A stretch of 64,000 nt of DNA from CAVTYH01 sp963738835 (GCA_963738835.1 CAVTYH010000001.1:1302001-1366000), one strand, 5' to 3'. Shown: positions 9,277-19,663, counted from the first letter of the stretch. Numbers and translations: made by a program. The notes: generated from the letters alone by a model not told the origin.

Positions 9277-11735
9277 ATGGCTGACGAGCCGTCAAGGCTT
9301 CGCCGCCACGATGCTAGCGGTATACTGATGTATGGCGGTGAACGGATTCTGGGTCCACTCATCAATCAGGATTACGGCGTGCATCATCTAACTGAAGAAC
9401 TGACCGAAGCACAGCTCGCAGCCGTTCAGCACATAGACGGCCCCCTATTGATTTTGGCCGGCCCCGGCAGTGGCAAAACGCGGGTGGTGACGCATCGCAT
9501 TGCCAACTTGCTTACGCAAGGCATTCCGTCGCGAAATATTCTGGCGCTCACTTTCACCAACAAAGCCGCGGACGAAATGAAGCGCCGCGTGGCCCAACTG
9601 GCGCCAATGGCTTCGGTCTGGATGAGCACTTTCCATCGTTTCTGTGCCCGACTGTTGCGAGAATATGCCCCGCTGATTGGATTACCGGAAAACTACTCGA
9701 TCTACGACACTTCTGACAGCCTGCAAGCGCTGAAGCACGCGTTGGAAGCGCTTGATTTAGATCTGACCCACACCACACCCGATCGAGTGCAATCGGCTAT
9801 CAGTTGGGCGAAGAACAATCTCATCACGCCAGAGCAGTACGAACCGCGCCGTGGCAGCCCATTAGGCCAGATTGTGACGCGAGTTTATCCGGAATATCAG
9901 AAGCAATTGCTCGCCAGCGGCGCGGTCGATTTTGACGACATGCTTTTGCACATCGCGGTACTGCTGCGCGAGAATCCTGAAGTTCGCTGCCGCTTGGATG
10001 AACGCTACCGCTACATTCTGGTGGACGAATATCAGGACACAAATTTGACCCAATACACGATTGTGCGGGCCATGTCGGTCGATCATCCGAATTTGGCAGT
10101 CACGGGCGATCCCGATCAATCGATTTACGGCTGGCGGGCGCGAACCTGAGCAACATTCTCGATTTCGAGCACGACTATCCCAACGTCAAAATCGTGCGCT
10201 TAGAGCAAAACTATCGCAGCACCAAGCGAATTCTGCGCATCGCCGACCGGCTGATTTCATTTAACAAGCGGCGTAAATTGAAAAGCCTGTTTACAGAAAA
10301 TGCCGATGGGAAGCAGGTCCGGTTGATATTCCATCCGACGCAACGCGACGAGGCGGAGCAAATTGCCGCGACCATCGAAACCGAAGTCCGCTCTGGCCGC
10401 CGTCGTCCGCGCGATTTCGCCCTGTTCTATCGCACCAATGCACTTTCGCGGTCGCTGGAATTTGCCCTGCGCGACTACGGCATTCCGTATCAGATGGTTA
10501 ACGGCCTGGAGTTTTATCAGCGCAAAGAAATCAAAGACGTGCTGGCTTATCTGCATCTGCTGAACAATCCGCGCGACAACGTGGCGTTTACACGCATCAT
10601 CAACACGCCGCCGCGGGGGATCGGACGCGGAACGATAGCCCGCTTGCAAGAATATGCGGCGACGCGAGGAGTGACTTTGCTGAGCGCTGCTCGCGAAGCC
10701 GGTATGATCGCCGGCTTGACCAAGCGGGCCGCGGTTGCGGTGGCCAAGTTTGTGTCGCTGTTCGATCGATTGAGTCTGGTCGCCACCGCGCCGGTGGAAG
10801 AAATCATCGGCCGCGTGCTTTCAGATTCCGGCTATCACGAGTTTCTGCAAAAGTCGGAAGACGAAGACGATCAGGAACGGCTGGCGAACATCGAAGAATT
10901 GCTCACCGCCGCGCGTGAATTCGACGAAACCCATGCAGAAAGCGGGGCCCTTGAAGCCTTCCTCGAACAAGCGGCCCTCGTGAACGACACCGACGCGTGG
11001 GAAGTCGAGGACGACCGTGTCACTTTGATGACGGTTCACGCCGCCAAGGGCTTGGAATTTCCCATCGTGTTCTTGATTGCCCTGGAAGAAGGTATTTTCC
11101 CACACGAGCGTAGCCGCAACGATGAAGATCAGCTGGAAGAAGAACGCCGCCTGCTGTTTGTCGCCATCACGCGGGCGAAAGAAGAGCTGCACCTAAGCCG
11201 CGCTTGCTATCGGCACTATCGAGGCCAGAACCGGCCGACGGTGCCGAGCGCCTTTCTGATGGAATTGCCGCAGGGAGAACTCGATTTCCAGCAGCCGAAG
11301 ACCGCCGATTTGAGCTTCACGAGAACCATGCTGCCGCAGGATGGAATCGATGAGGAACCGGGCAATTTCGATTCCGACGATCTGGAATTCCCGCCGCGAA
11401 AACCGGTCGAGCCAGACGCCAATGTCGAGCCGAATCTTGCCAATCGGCTCATGACGGCCGCCGATTTAGCCAGCCGATCCGAGAACGGTGCATTAGCCCA
11501 TCAGTCGGCGACCACCGCAACGGTCGACGCGGCCGCCCAAAATCCGCTCCAGCGCATTTCCCCAGAGGTATTTCACCAGGGAATGATCGTCCGACATCCA
11601 CAGTACGGGCTGGGGAAAATCGCGGCCCTGTCTGGCAGCGGCATCAAACGCAAAGCGACGGTGGTATTCGCCGCTGGGGCTGGCGAAAAGCGATTTCTTT
11701 TGATTCACAGCCCGCTGCGGCCGGCGGCAACATAG
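9277..11735 (+). CDS. UvrD/PcrA/Rep-type superfamily 1 DNA helicase, one frame break
   Basis: A 3' to 5' helicase of nucleotide excision repair and fork rescue. Visible motifs: Q-motif region (LTEAQLAAVQHIDGPLL), Walker A (LAGPGSGKT), ALTFTNKAADEM, Walker B (ILVDEYQDTN), GDPDQSIYGWR, LEQNYRST, then VTLMTVHAAKGLEFPIVFL and LLFVAITRAKEELHLS. The frame breaks at 10138-10141; one added G gives YGWRGANLSNILDFEHDYPN. The C-terminal tail has the Tudor-like UvrD/PcrA segment (GMIVRHPQYGLGKI). The start is uncertain: ATG 9277, ATG 9328 or GTG near 9379 are all in frame, none with a good ribosome site. Repaired length is about 819 residues, slightly above PcrA. Confidence 0.9.
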
Positions 11736-11753
11736 TCCGACCATCTCGGTCGG

Positions 11754-12485
11754 TCATCTGCCGAAGCCCTCGTTAACTTCCGGCTTCACTTTATTACCCC
11801 AGAGTTTCACTTCAGCGAAGTCAGCAGTATCGTCAAAGGTGCCAATGCCGATGCGGCCCCACTTAAACGTTTTATCGTGAGCCACCATGATTGGTTTTTC
11901 CATGTCGTCAAAATAGGCTTCGATCAGTCCGTCCGACACATTGCGCACAATTCTGAGATTGTGCCACGCGGTTGGCTCGCCCCATTTCACGGGCTCCGCT
12001 TCCTTTTCGGAAATCTTCAGTCGGTCAGCGGCATTCACGATGAACACTTGATTGGCATGCGCATCGTTTTTAGTTGAGGCAAAATGTACGTAGTACAGGT
12101 GCGCCGGATCCTGGTAGCCGAACACCAGGCAACAATCGCGGTGCGGATATTCATGGGCCGTTTCCCGCACCTTCACATCCATTATGAAATCGCCCACGTT
12201 AACGTCTTTAAGCAGCGCGATGTTCCACGGACTGCGGTGGGGCAATTTTTTTTCAATGTTGACGTTCTTGAACTCGCTGAAAATCTTCTGGCCGTTTTCG
12301 TCGATCAGCTTCCAACCTTCAGGACTCGCGGGCGACCAGCGATCGGCGCGTTTGGAAAAGTTCTCATCCAACAGCAGCGGCAAGTCCCGCCCAGTTTTGT
12401 CGGGCGATTTTTTATCGGCCGCCTGAACTACAGCAACCAGCGACAAAGCCAACACAACCGCGAATCGAACTCGAAATGGACGCAT
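11754..12485 (-). CDS. Secreted concanavalin/LamG-fold protein (DUF1080-like)
   Basis: A signal peptide (FAVVLALSLVAVVQAADK) leads into a beta-sandwich domain of about 210 residues: NFSKRADRWSPASPEGW, FIMDVKVRETAHEYPHRDCC, YYVHFAS, WHNLRIVRNVSDGLIEAYFD, WGRIGIGTFDDTADFAEVKL. This is the pattern of 3-keto-disaccharide hydrolase/laminin-G-like domains that planctomycetes carry in large numbers, often linked to polysaccharide use. No catalytic residues can be assigned. It converges with the helicase gene with an 18-base gap. Confidence 0.7.
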   Translation of the reverse strand: MRPFRVRFAVVLALSLVAVVQAADKKSPDKTGRDLPLLLDENFSKRADRWSPASPEGWKLIDENGQKIFSEFKNVNIEKKLPHRSPWNIALLKDVNVGDFIMDVKVRETAHEYPHRDCCLVFGYQDPAHLYYVHFASTKNDAHANQVFIVNAADRLKISEKEAEPVKWGEPTAWHNLRIVRNVSDGLIEAYFDDMEKPIMVAHDKTFKWGRIGIGTFDDTADFAEVKLWGNKVKPEVNEGFGR

Positions 12486-12572
12486 GATGGACTCCCCAAG
12501 GTGGCCGAATTTCTTCGAGCCATTGTCGCCACGCCGAAGCAGTGGGTCAACAGGGTGCCGCCCGTTCGCCGG

Positions 12573-13616
12573 TCACTTTCGATCGATAGACTTCGATGGA
12601 ACACTTTTGCCCGCCGGCTCCGCTTCCTTTCCCAATCCCAGGACCGGCAAATAGCCGTGTTCCCGAGCGTAATCTTTGGTCGTGATCAGAATGCCGTAAT
12701 CTCGCAGCACAAATTGCAAATCAGGATGCGCGTCTTCAATCGCTTGGATCGCCGCTCGCAGAGAAACGTCTTTGGTTTGGACGGAAATTGGAAAGTCGGT
12801 GTCAAAACCTAAGAATGTCAGCGCTGGACGCTGGACCGTAAAACTGACGTGCTCCCGGTCGGTGAGAAATGCGGCCACGTCTTTCACCGGGATGTCGGTG
12901 AATTCCATGCTAATTGTTCGCTGCAAGGCGTCCTTCACTTGGTCAACAATTGGACCATGAGGCGCTTCTCGGACCGCTGTGGCCGGATTGACCGCGGATT
13001 TTGTTTCGGCTGCAGGTTGCGCCTTGCCGATCAACAATCGCAGCTCTTTTTCGGCCTGCTCACGTTGACCGATCGCTTGCACAAGTTGTGCCTGTGTGGC
13101 TTGGATGTCGGCAACATACTTATCTTTGGTCGATTGATCCAAGCGAGCCGTCGCCTTTTCCGCTCTTTCGAATTCATCCCTTTTTTGCCCCAACGCCTCC
13201 TTCAAGGCAGCAGTCTGCGCGTCCAGCGCTTTTAAATTGCCGTAGAGGCCAAGGATTTGTCGCGAAACTTCCATCCGCTTGCCGTATAACTCCGCCTCGG
13301 CCAAGGCAACTTTTGCCTTGGCAGCCACGATATCGGGATGATTCTCCAAAGCTCGCTCAATGGCCTGTTCTTGGTTCGGCAGCGGTTCATCCGCGAAGAC
13401 GTGAGGAGGCGACGCGAACATCGCGGCTGACATCGCCCATGCTGTGAGACAAATTAAAATGCTGGTTTGAGGCACGGCGAAATTGTCAGATTCCCGTGCA
13501 GAAGAGGGCCGGTCGGGAAGTGGGGAGTGGGGAGAGAAAGACCCCGAGCCCGCCCTCTCCTGCAGGGAATCAAATGCAGCTTGGAATGCACAAGGATGAA
13601 TTGCTGAGCGCATCAT
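12573..13616 (-). CDS. Secreted coiled-coil protein with STN-like domain, third gene of sigma operon
   Basis: ATG 13616 is preceded by GGAG at a good distance; a GTG at 13625 is an alternative. A long N-terminal region ends in a membrane helix or late signal (ILICLTAWAMSAAMFASPPHVFA). Then comes a TolC-like helical segment (NQEQAIERALENHPDIVAAK), a long Ala/Glu/Gln/Lys coiled coil (about 120 residues) and an STN/secretin-N-like domain (MEFTDIPVKDVAAFLTDREH, VSLRAAIQAIEDAHPDLQFV, DYGILITTKDYA). It follows the membrane-protein and ECF sigma genes, 17 bases after the former, so it is probably in that operon. Its role may be envelope stress sensing or an envelope scaffold (inference). Confidence 0.65.
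   Translation of the reverse strand: MMRSAIHPCAFQAAFDSLQERAGSGSFSPHSPLPDRPSSARESDNFAVPQTSILICLTAWAMSAAMFASPPHVFADEPLPNQEQAIERALENHPDIVAAKAKVALAEAELYGKRMEVSRQILGLYGNLKALDAQTAALKEALGQKRDEFERAEKATARLDQSTKDKYVADIQATQAQLVQAIGQREQAEKELRLLIGKAQPAAETKSAVNPATAVREAPHGPIVDQVKDALQRTISMEFTDIPVKDVAAFLTDREHVSFTVQRPALTFLGFDTDFPISVQTKDVSLRAAIQAIEDAHPDLQFVLRDYGILITTKDYAREHGYLPVLGLGKEAEPAGKSVPSKSIDRK
13514..13534. repeat. G-rich dispersed repeat (copy 1)
   Basis: A CGGGAAGTGGGGAGTGGGGA-type tract inside the 5' part of the coding region of the coiled-coil protein. Similar tracts occur at 27861-27883, 51421-51441 and 59556-59577. Confidence 0.5.
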
Positions 13617-13633
13617 GGTATTCACTCCGCGAA

Positions 13634-14179
13634 TTAGTTTTCATGGGACGAGTTTTTCACTGCCATCAATAGCCAACTATCTTGATCCGGGGCCAGGCTA
13701 CGCTCGTCGACCGAGGCAACTTGCAATGCGCGTTTGTAACTGCGCATCGCCGCCGGGATGTCGCCGTTTTCTTCGAGCAACCGATCGCCGGCTTGCCGCA
13801 AACGGTCGTACGGCGTCAGCTTGGCCAAAGCCGACAGCGTTTGCGAATCGACAATCTGATCGTCCTCGGGACGAACTGGCTTGTGAGCCGGCACAACGCC
13901 CTTTCCATCCGATGGCGTTGCGATTCGCTCAGCCAAGCCGCCGACGGGCGAATCGATCGGCGAAGAAGATCGCCAAAGCGAAACCGTCGCCATGCCGGCG
14001 AGATAACAGCCCACCAGCGCCGCCGCAATTCCAGCCCGCCGCAGGCGGCGTCGGTTGCGAATGACGCCGGTCGTCTGGGTCAAAACTGCGATGCGCAGCG
14101 ATTCATTGCTCGCGTTGGCTTGTTTCAAAGCAAAGGCATCTCTCAGAAAGTCGTCCGATTCAAATTCGTCAACTGACAT
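13634..14179 (-). CDS. Single-pass membrane protein next to ECF sigma factor (possible anti-sigma)
   Basis: 181 residues. The N-terminal 50 residues are acidic then basic (RNRRRLRR), followed by one membrane helix (AGIAAALVGCYLAGMATVSLW) and an extracytoplasmic tail with a helical, TPR-like part (YDRLRQAGDRLLEENGDIPA). Position directly downstream of the ECF sigma gene and the topology suggest an anti-sigma factor. I see no zinc-binding HxxxCxxC motif, so it is not a canonical ZAS-type anti-sigma. The gene starts at ATG 14179, 60 bases after the sigma gene. Confidence 0.7.
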   Translation of the reverse strand: MSVDEFESDDFLRDAFALKQANASNESLRIAVLTQTTGVIRNRRRLRRAGIAAALVGCYLAGMATVSLWRSSSPIDSPVGGLAERIATPSDGKGVVPAHKPVRPEDDQIVDSQTLSALAKLTPYDRLRQAGDRLLEENGDIPAAMRSYKRALQVASVDERSLAPDQDSWLLMAVKNSSHEN

Positions 14180-14239
14180 ATCCTCTCTCCGAGTTTTTTA
14201 TCCGCGTTTATTTGCGTTCATCCGCGGCAATTTTGCGGG

Positions 14240-14812
14240 TCATTCAATCCGGTCGGCATGCCTTTCAAACCGCTCTCGAAACGCCTCACGAGCCCGGCTC
14301 AGCAGCGATTCGATCGCTTTGGGGCTCTCTTTCCACGCGGCGGCAATCTCGGCCACGGAAAGTTCGTCCAGGTATTTCGCTCGCAAAACTGCCTCTTGTC
14401 GTTCAGGCAGAGTGTCCAGCGCGGCGGCGACTTGCCGGCTTCGCTCCTGCTGGTCTGTAACCGATTCCGTTTGGCTGGCATCGAAATGCTGTTCGTTGGC
14501 CGGAGTTTCCCGTTTGGAGGTTCTTCGAGCCTGTCGCAGGTAATTCCGGCGCACATTCGCAGCGATTCCGCGCAGCCACGCCAAAAAACTGCCTTGCTCA
14601 GGCTGGAACGACCGAATTTGGCGCACCGCCGTGAACCAGGTTTCTTGTACAATTTCGTCGGCCTCGTCGCGCCGGCCACCGCAGCGCCAGATAATGAAAC
14701 GATCGAGTTCATCGAACGATTCCAGACACCACACACGCCAGGCATTTTCGTCCCCTGCCAGCACGGCCCGGCGCAGCATTTCCTCCCGGTGGATGCGGTT
14801 TTCGGAATGCAT
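14240..14812 (-). CDS. ECF-type RNA polymerase sigma factor
   Basis: 190 residues with sigma region 2 (DELDRFIIWRCGGRRDEADE, IVQETWFTAVRQIRSFQPEQ, FLAWLRGIAANVRRNYLRQ) and region 4 (LDTLPERQEAVLRAKYLDEL, VAEIAAAWKESPKAIESLLS). No regions 1 or 3, as expected for extracytoplasmic-function sigma factors. It is the first gene of a minus-strand operon with a membrane protein and a coiled-coil envelope protein, which suggests that it responds to an envelope signal and controls its own operon. Confidence 0.9.
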   Translation of the reverse strand: MHSENRIHREEMLRRAVLAGDENAWRVWCLESFDELDRFIIWRCGGRRDEADEIVQETWFTAVRQIRSFQPEQGSFLAWLRGIAANVRRNYLRQARRTSKRETPANEQHFDASQTESVTDQQERSRQVAAALDTLPERQEAVLRAKYLDELSVAEIAAAWKESPKAIESLLSRAREAFRERFERHADRIE

Positions 14813-14985
14813 GCGGCCGGCTCGGTGGTGGCAAACGGCGTTTCTGGAGTATTATTGTCCGGCCGGGAGCAAATCCTTCGCAGAATTTTTTCCGGCGGCG
14901 GACTTTTGGTGATCGTCATCAGTTTAACAGCACAGGTGACCTGGAATCACACACTTCGCAGCCAAAATTGGAAATCACCGCTACA

Positions 14986-16162
14986 ATGAAGACTCTTGCC
15001 CAATGCAGTTTGCTGTTCGTACTGGTGGCCGCTGGATTGGCTCTGTCAAACTTGAGCCTGGGAATAAATTCAAAATCCATGGGAGGTCCATCGATGGTTC
15101 GCGTACATGTGTTCGATCGCAACGGAAAGCTTGTCGGCCCGATCGATTCGCCCAAACTGGTGCTCAGCGCTGCCATGGCGCAAGCGGCTCACCCCGGAGC
15201 AGTTTGAAGTTCTTCGCAGTAGCGGCACGGAACGCGCCTTTTGCGGCAACCTTTTGGATAACAAACTGGAAGGCGTCTACACCTGCGCCGGTTGTGGGCT
15301 GCCGCTATTTTCGTCCGACTCTAAATTCCATTCGGGCACAGGCTGGCCGAGCTTTTTCCAGCCCATTGCCGAGGGCAACGTCGCCGAGAAGACCGACGAC
15401 AACTATGGCATGATCCGCACCGAAATCAATTGCGCCCGCTGCGATGGCCATTTGGGCCACGTGTTCGAAGATGGACCAAGACCCACCGGCTTGCGATTCT
15501 GCTTGAATTCGGCATCACTGAATTTCACGCCGAGCGACGAATTGGCAAAACTCGCCGATCCGCTTGCGGAAAAATTGGAGAGGAAGAAAACCATGTCTTC
15601 GAAACAAGCAACTGGCAGCGGGCAGACCGCCACCGCCGTTTTCGCCGGCGGCTGCTTTTGGTGTACCGAAGCCGCTTTCGAACAGCTGGATAGCGTGAGC
15701 GACGTAGCAAGCGGCTACTCCGGCGGCTCCAAAGAAACGGCGAACTACGAACGAGTGTGCGATGGAGATACCGGCCATGCCGAGGCGATACGCATCACCT
15801 ACGATCCGGTCCGCATCAGCTACGACAAGCTGCTCGACGTGTTTTTCGACGCCCACGATCCAACACAGCTCAATCGCCAAGGCGCCGACATCGGCACGCA
15901 ATACCGCTCGGCAATTTTTTATGCCGACGAAAACCAGAAACAGGCAGCCGAAGCCAAAATCAAGCAATTGAATGACGCCCAGGTTTTTTCCAAGCCAATC
16001 GTCACGACGCTTGAACCCCTTACGGCCTTTTACCCAGCGGAAGCGTATCATCAGGATTACGCTCGCAACAATCCCCTACAGCCGTACATCCAGATGCAGG
16101 CGATTCCTAAGGTTTGCAAGATTCGAGACAAGCACCCGAGTTTGGTCAAACAGAGCCAATAG
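14986..16162 (+). CDS. msrAB: Exported MsrB-MsrA fusion methionine sulfoxide reductase, one frame break
   Basis: ATG 14986 starts a signal peptide or anchor (LAQCSLLFVLVAAGLALSNL). A frame shift at 15167-15170 is repaired by adding one GC, joining SPKLVLSALPWRKRLTPEQ. The MsrB domain follows, with zinc CxxC pairs (CAGC; CARC), GTGWPSF and the catalytic LRFCLNSASLNF. A linker leads to the MsrA domain with its catalytic motif (FAGGCFWCTEAAFEQ), GYSGG, GDTGHAEAIRITYDP and QYRSAIFY. Together they reduce the R and S sulfoxides of methionine, here presumably in the periplasm. MsrB precedes MsrA, the reverse of PilB-type fusions. Repaired length is about 392 residues. Confidence 0.9.
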
Positions 16163-16195
16163 CCGATTTCCCCAAAAATTTCGAGATTCCGCGTC

Positions 16196-17158
16196 TCACC
16201 ACCAGACGACTGCTGGAGAAATGTAATTTCCGCTGGTGATCGGTTTGTATCCGATCATGTTTTGGGCTTTTTCGGTGCCAAGCAAGCATTCGTTTCCCGT
16301 TGTCCGATTGGCAACGTTGGGCCATTTCTCTTTGAGGTATGCCTGAATATCGACAATGCGGCGATCCACCTGCGCGTCTGCCAAATTGAAAGCCTCGAAA
16401 CCGGCGTTCAAATTCAAATTTGCTTCCAGCGCGAGGCAAATCCCGCGACGGTATTTTCAATGGAAGTGCTAATGTAAAGATTGTGATCCGACGTCGAACG
16501 GACGCCGGGGAATTCCAAACGGAGTGAAATAGCTTGCAGCTCACGCGAATCAGGGCAGGCCGAGGCCAGGTACTCTTCGAATCGCAATTTCAGGTATCCG
16601 TAGGAGGTCTGGCCCTCGGCCAATGTCGGACAGTAGTTCGATTCCAGAATCGGAAATTGGTCGACCCGCACTAAATTGTTGATCCGATACACTTGTGCCG
16701 AAGAAGCAAAAACAAACTTGCGCGGCACCGGCATCCTTGGCAGCCTGAAAGACATTGACCGCGCCGTCAAAATTGAGCCGTTCAAAGTCGGCTTCGTTGA
16801 CGCCGGGCACATTGGGGTGGGGGAAGGCAGCCAGATGAATGACCGCGTAGCTGTCACGAAACCGCGCCGCGATTCGGCTTCTGACATCCAGAATATCGTC
16901 CCAGGTCGGGCAAATGACGCGACCGGCGATTAACACTCGTTCCAAGCTCCGCAGAGATCGATTCACTCGTTTCGAGAAACTTCGCACAAGACGGGGATGA
17001 TTTACATTCCCCAGGTACTTGCGCCTCAGGATGTTAATGAACGGTCCTCGCAGCGTGTCGAAAACACGGACCCGATATCCTCGGCGTTGCAAACCTCGCC
17101 TCAGCAATTGGCCGACGAATCCGCTTCCACCGGTGATGGTGACAATCTTCCTTGACAT
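16196..17158 (-). CDS. NAD-dependent epimerase/dehydratase (extended SDR), two frame breaks
   Basis: The Rossmann start ITGGSGFVGQLLRRGLQRRG binds NAD(P). Then YAVIHLAAFPHPNVPGVNEA, the serine strand KFVFASSAQVY and the catalytic SYGYLKLRFEEYL (YxxxK) follow. The frame breaks at 16720-16723 (one GC restores GAARKFVFASS) and near 16429-16432 (one base restores FASRLEANLNLNAG), giving a C-terminus with TEKAQNMIGYKPI. The repaired protein is about 321 residues, normal for nucleotide-sugar epimerases. It starts 11 bases after the DedA stop with GAGG as ribosome site, so the two are co-transcribed. The sugar substrate cannot be told. Confidence 0.8.
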
Positions 17159-17169
17159 TGGGGCCTCGC

Positions 17170-17913
17170 TTAATCGGTTCGATTGACTGGATCAAAAGGC
17201 TCCGAAGCAGACGAAACGGAAACGATTGCAGATTCCCGCCAGGCCCGCCATACGCCGATGAGCACCGGCAAGACGCTGATCAAGACGATCACCAGCACCA
17301 CGAGCTCGAAGTGGTCTTTGATGAATGGCACTTGTCCCAGCCAATAACCGGCCAGCGTCATCGAAAGTACCCAACCAGCGCCGCCGATGGCATTGTAAAC
17401 CCAAAATCGGCGATAACTCATCCGCGCGATGCCCGCCACAAACGGCGTGAAAGTCCGAACGAACGGTACGAACCGCGCGATGATGATCGCCTTACCGCCG
17501 TGGCGTTCGTAAAATTCTTTAGCCGCCATGAGGTGCGAATGTTTGACAAACCGCAGCCGGCCTTTTTCGAACACGTGTTCTTCTAATTGCAGACCGAGAA
17601 AATAATTCACGGCATCGCCTGCGACGGCTGCAACGATCAGCACGACTTGCAGCGCGACGATGTTGAACACATCCGTGCTGGCCAAAAAACCGGCGGCGAA
17701 CAGCATCGAATCGCCCGGTAGAAAAAAACCGACAAGCAGCCCCGTTTCGCTGAAAACGATCGCCGCCAGTATAGCATAGCTAATCCACGGCGGGCCGCCC
17801 AGATTCACCAGCGCTTGCAGATTCTCAGGGCGCGCGAGGCTGACCAACCATTTGACCTGCTCGACGATCCACTGGATTACGCCCAAGGCATTTTCTCCGC
17901 TCGCGGCAGCCAT
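17170..17913 (-). CDS. DedA/SNARE-associated family membrane protein
   Basis: Typical DedA layout: an amphipathic N-terminus, then AILAAIVFSETGLLVGFFLP with the conserved GDSML, a second half with FYERHGGKAIIIARFVPFVR and TFTPFVAGIARMSYRRF, and C-terminal helices (WVLSMTLAGYWLGQVPFI; FELVVLVIVLISVLPVLIGV). The family acts as lipid-carrier flippases or scramblases of the inner membrane, including undecaprenyl phosphate recycling. The conserved ExGxxxxxxxPG(D/E)S and FxRxxPxxR motifs are intact. ATG 17913 is chosen; TTG 17946 is a possible upstream start. Its pairing with a sugar epimerase fits an envelope-glycan role (inference). Confidence 0.85.
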   Translation of the reverse strand: MAAASGENALGVIQWIVEQVKWLVSLARPENLQALVNLGGPPWISYAILAAIVFSETGLLVGFFLPGDSMLFAAGFLASTDVFNIVALQVVLIVAAVAGDAVNYFLGLQLEEHVFEKGRLRFVKHSHLMAAKEFYERHGGKAIIIARFVPFVRTFTPFVAGIARMSYRRFWVYNAIGGAGWVLSMTLAGYWLGQVPFIKDHFELVVLVIVLISVLPVLIGVWRAWRESAIVSVSSASEPFDPVNRTD

Positions 17914-18032
17914 CAAGCCGCGGATGGCATCCGCGGGAACTGCCAACGATTACAACTGAATCGCTTGCGGTCAATGCCAAGCGGCCCTTCACCGCCGCTG
18001 CCATCGGCGGCTTGACGGTGTGAATCGAATTC

Positions 18033-19391
18033 TCACTCCGGCAATGGTTTGCCTTTGGTTTCCGGCGCGAAGGGCAGGGCAACGAGTCCAACGAGGTAAA
18101 CCAGCGCGGCCCAAGAGCCGATGCTGCGCAGCTTGTCGATTGGATTGTTTACGAGTTGGCCGGCATAGAACCCTTCTGCAATCGTGCCGGCGGCGGCGAC
18201 ATAGCGCCCTACGTTATAGCAAAAAGAGGTGCCCGTGCTCCGCAAATTCGTTGGGAACAATTCGGGAAAATAGATGGCGTACAGCGCAAAAATTCCAAGT
18301 TGGCAAAAGCCTAGAATCGGGCTGAGCCAGTAGATCTGACTTTGTGTCGTCCACCCTTGAAACAACCCGATCGTGGCCGCAAATGCCAAGACGAAAGCAA
18401 TTGCGAAAGTGGGTTTGCGTCCCAGGGTGCGCGCCAGTCGGGCATACAGCGTCATGCCTATGAAGCCGCCCACGTTAAAAACGAACCAATGGATCGAGGT
18501 CCACTTTGTAAGTTCACCGGGCAAATCTGCCGAGCTTATACCTTTCTTCATGAAATCCTCGGCCAGCACTGCTCGCACTAAATCGTTGCTGAACACTCCG
18601 ATGCCCCAAAAACCGAGGATGCCGGCGCAGCCTATGATCAGCCCCAAGATTGCGTTTTTCCTCCACACCGGGTGGCGAAACAACTCGGCTAACGATTCCA
18701 AAATCCCACCCTTAATTCGGCCTTCTGCTTTGGCCTTGAGCCAGAGTTCCGGCTCTTTAACTTTCCGCTGCACCATCACGGCCATGGCCGCAGGCAGGGC
18801 GCCCACGACGAACATCCAGCGCCAAGCCGTCGGGCCAGCAACTAATCCAAGGACGTAGCCGATTCCGGCGGCCGAAACATTGCCCACCGTCGAAAGCGCT
18901 TGCAGCAATCCCAAGGCGCCGGCACGCGAGGAGCTGGGGACCGTTTCCGCGACCAGGGTGACTCCAACGGCGAACACGCCGCCAACACCCAACCCTGTGA
19001 GAAACCGATATGCGCCAAAATCCCAAAAGCCTTGCGAAAGTGCGCTTAGCCCCGTGCAGGCCGAGTAAATCAAGATGCAAAACATCATCGTTTTGGCGCG
19101 CCCTATTCGATCGCCCATTGCGCCGAAAATCAAGCCGCCGGTCCCCCAGCCGATGAGGAAGATGCCGGTTGCAAAGTAGCCGTATTCCGTCACATCTTTG
19201 CCGGTACCCGCCAGCAAGGCTTCCATCGCCGGCTTCCGCGCCAAGTTGAACAACTGTTGATCGAGGCAATCGAAGAGCCACGCCAAGGAGGCCACGAGTA
19301 GGACGAACCAGCAGTAGCCCGTCATGTCGCGATACCACGCGCCAGTGGACGTTTCCAGACTTTTAGGGGCGTCGTAATGCAGTTCGGCCAT
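18033..19391 (-). CDS. Major facilitator superfamily transporter (metabolite:H+ symporter type)
   Basis: About 452 residues from ATG 19391 (MAELHYDAP) with 12 predicted membrane helices. Signature loop motifs: MGDRIGRAKTM between helices 2 and 3, and ARTLGRKPTFA after helix 8. Helix 1 has the acidic pair region LAWLFDCLDQQLF seen in aromatic-acid/sialic-acid-type MFS transporters, and YFPELFPTNLRSTG near the end is typical. Substrate unknown. A related transporter is encoded at 46526-47843 (shared LFPT-LR-TG-FCYN-GR motif). The upstream in-frame extension to 19532 reads as non-coding. Confidence 0.85.
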   Translation of the reverse strand: MAELHYDAPKSLETSTGAWYRDMTGYCWFVLLVASLAWLFDCLDQQLFNLARKPAMEALLAGTGKDVTEYGYFATGIFLIGWGTGGLIFGAMGDRIGRAKTMMFCILIYSACTGLSALSQGFWDFGAYRFLTGLGVGGVFAVGVTLVAETVPSSSRAGALGLLQALSTVGNVSAAGIGYVLGLVAGPTAWRWMFVVGALPAAMAVMVQRKVKEPELWLKAKAEGRIKGGILESLAELFRHPVWRKNAILGLIIGCAGILGFWGIGVFSNDLVRAVLAEDFMKKGISSADLPGELTKWTSIHWFVFNVGGFIGMTLYARLARTLGRKPTFAIAFVLAFAATIGLFQGWTTQSQIYWLSPILGFCQLGIFALYAIYFPELFPTNLRSTGTSFCYNVGRYVAAAGTIAEGFYAGQLVNNPIDKLRSIGSWAALVYLVGLVALPFAPETKGKPLPE

Positions 19392-19663
19392 GGCGGCGAA
19401 TCCTGAAGTAAGAGGCTTGCGAAAGGCGGCAGGCTGTGCAAGCGCACAGAAACTGGCGGCGTTCCCCCGGTGCCATCGCGAACCGCTCATAATAAATGGC
19501 CGTGCTGCCAACGTCCAGCGTGTGACCAACATTATTCATAAGCCTGGGGCTGATTGCTCAGGAGAGAATCTGCACCGCCGGTGCGACCCTTAGGCTCTCC
19601 CAGTCCAGAAAAAATCACCCTCAGTTGGCGACATTGCCAGGCAGGGCTGTTATAACGTTCACC

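Noticed and set aside
10194..11735. Helicase C-terminal half as an independent gene
   Set aside because: It starts at the conserved LEQNYRST block of the UvrD fold; one missing G explains the split.
14258..14989. A 243-codon plus-strand frame opposite the ECF sigma gene
   Set aside because: The minus-strand frame has clear sigma region 2 and 4 motifs; the plus frame is out-of-phase reading.
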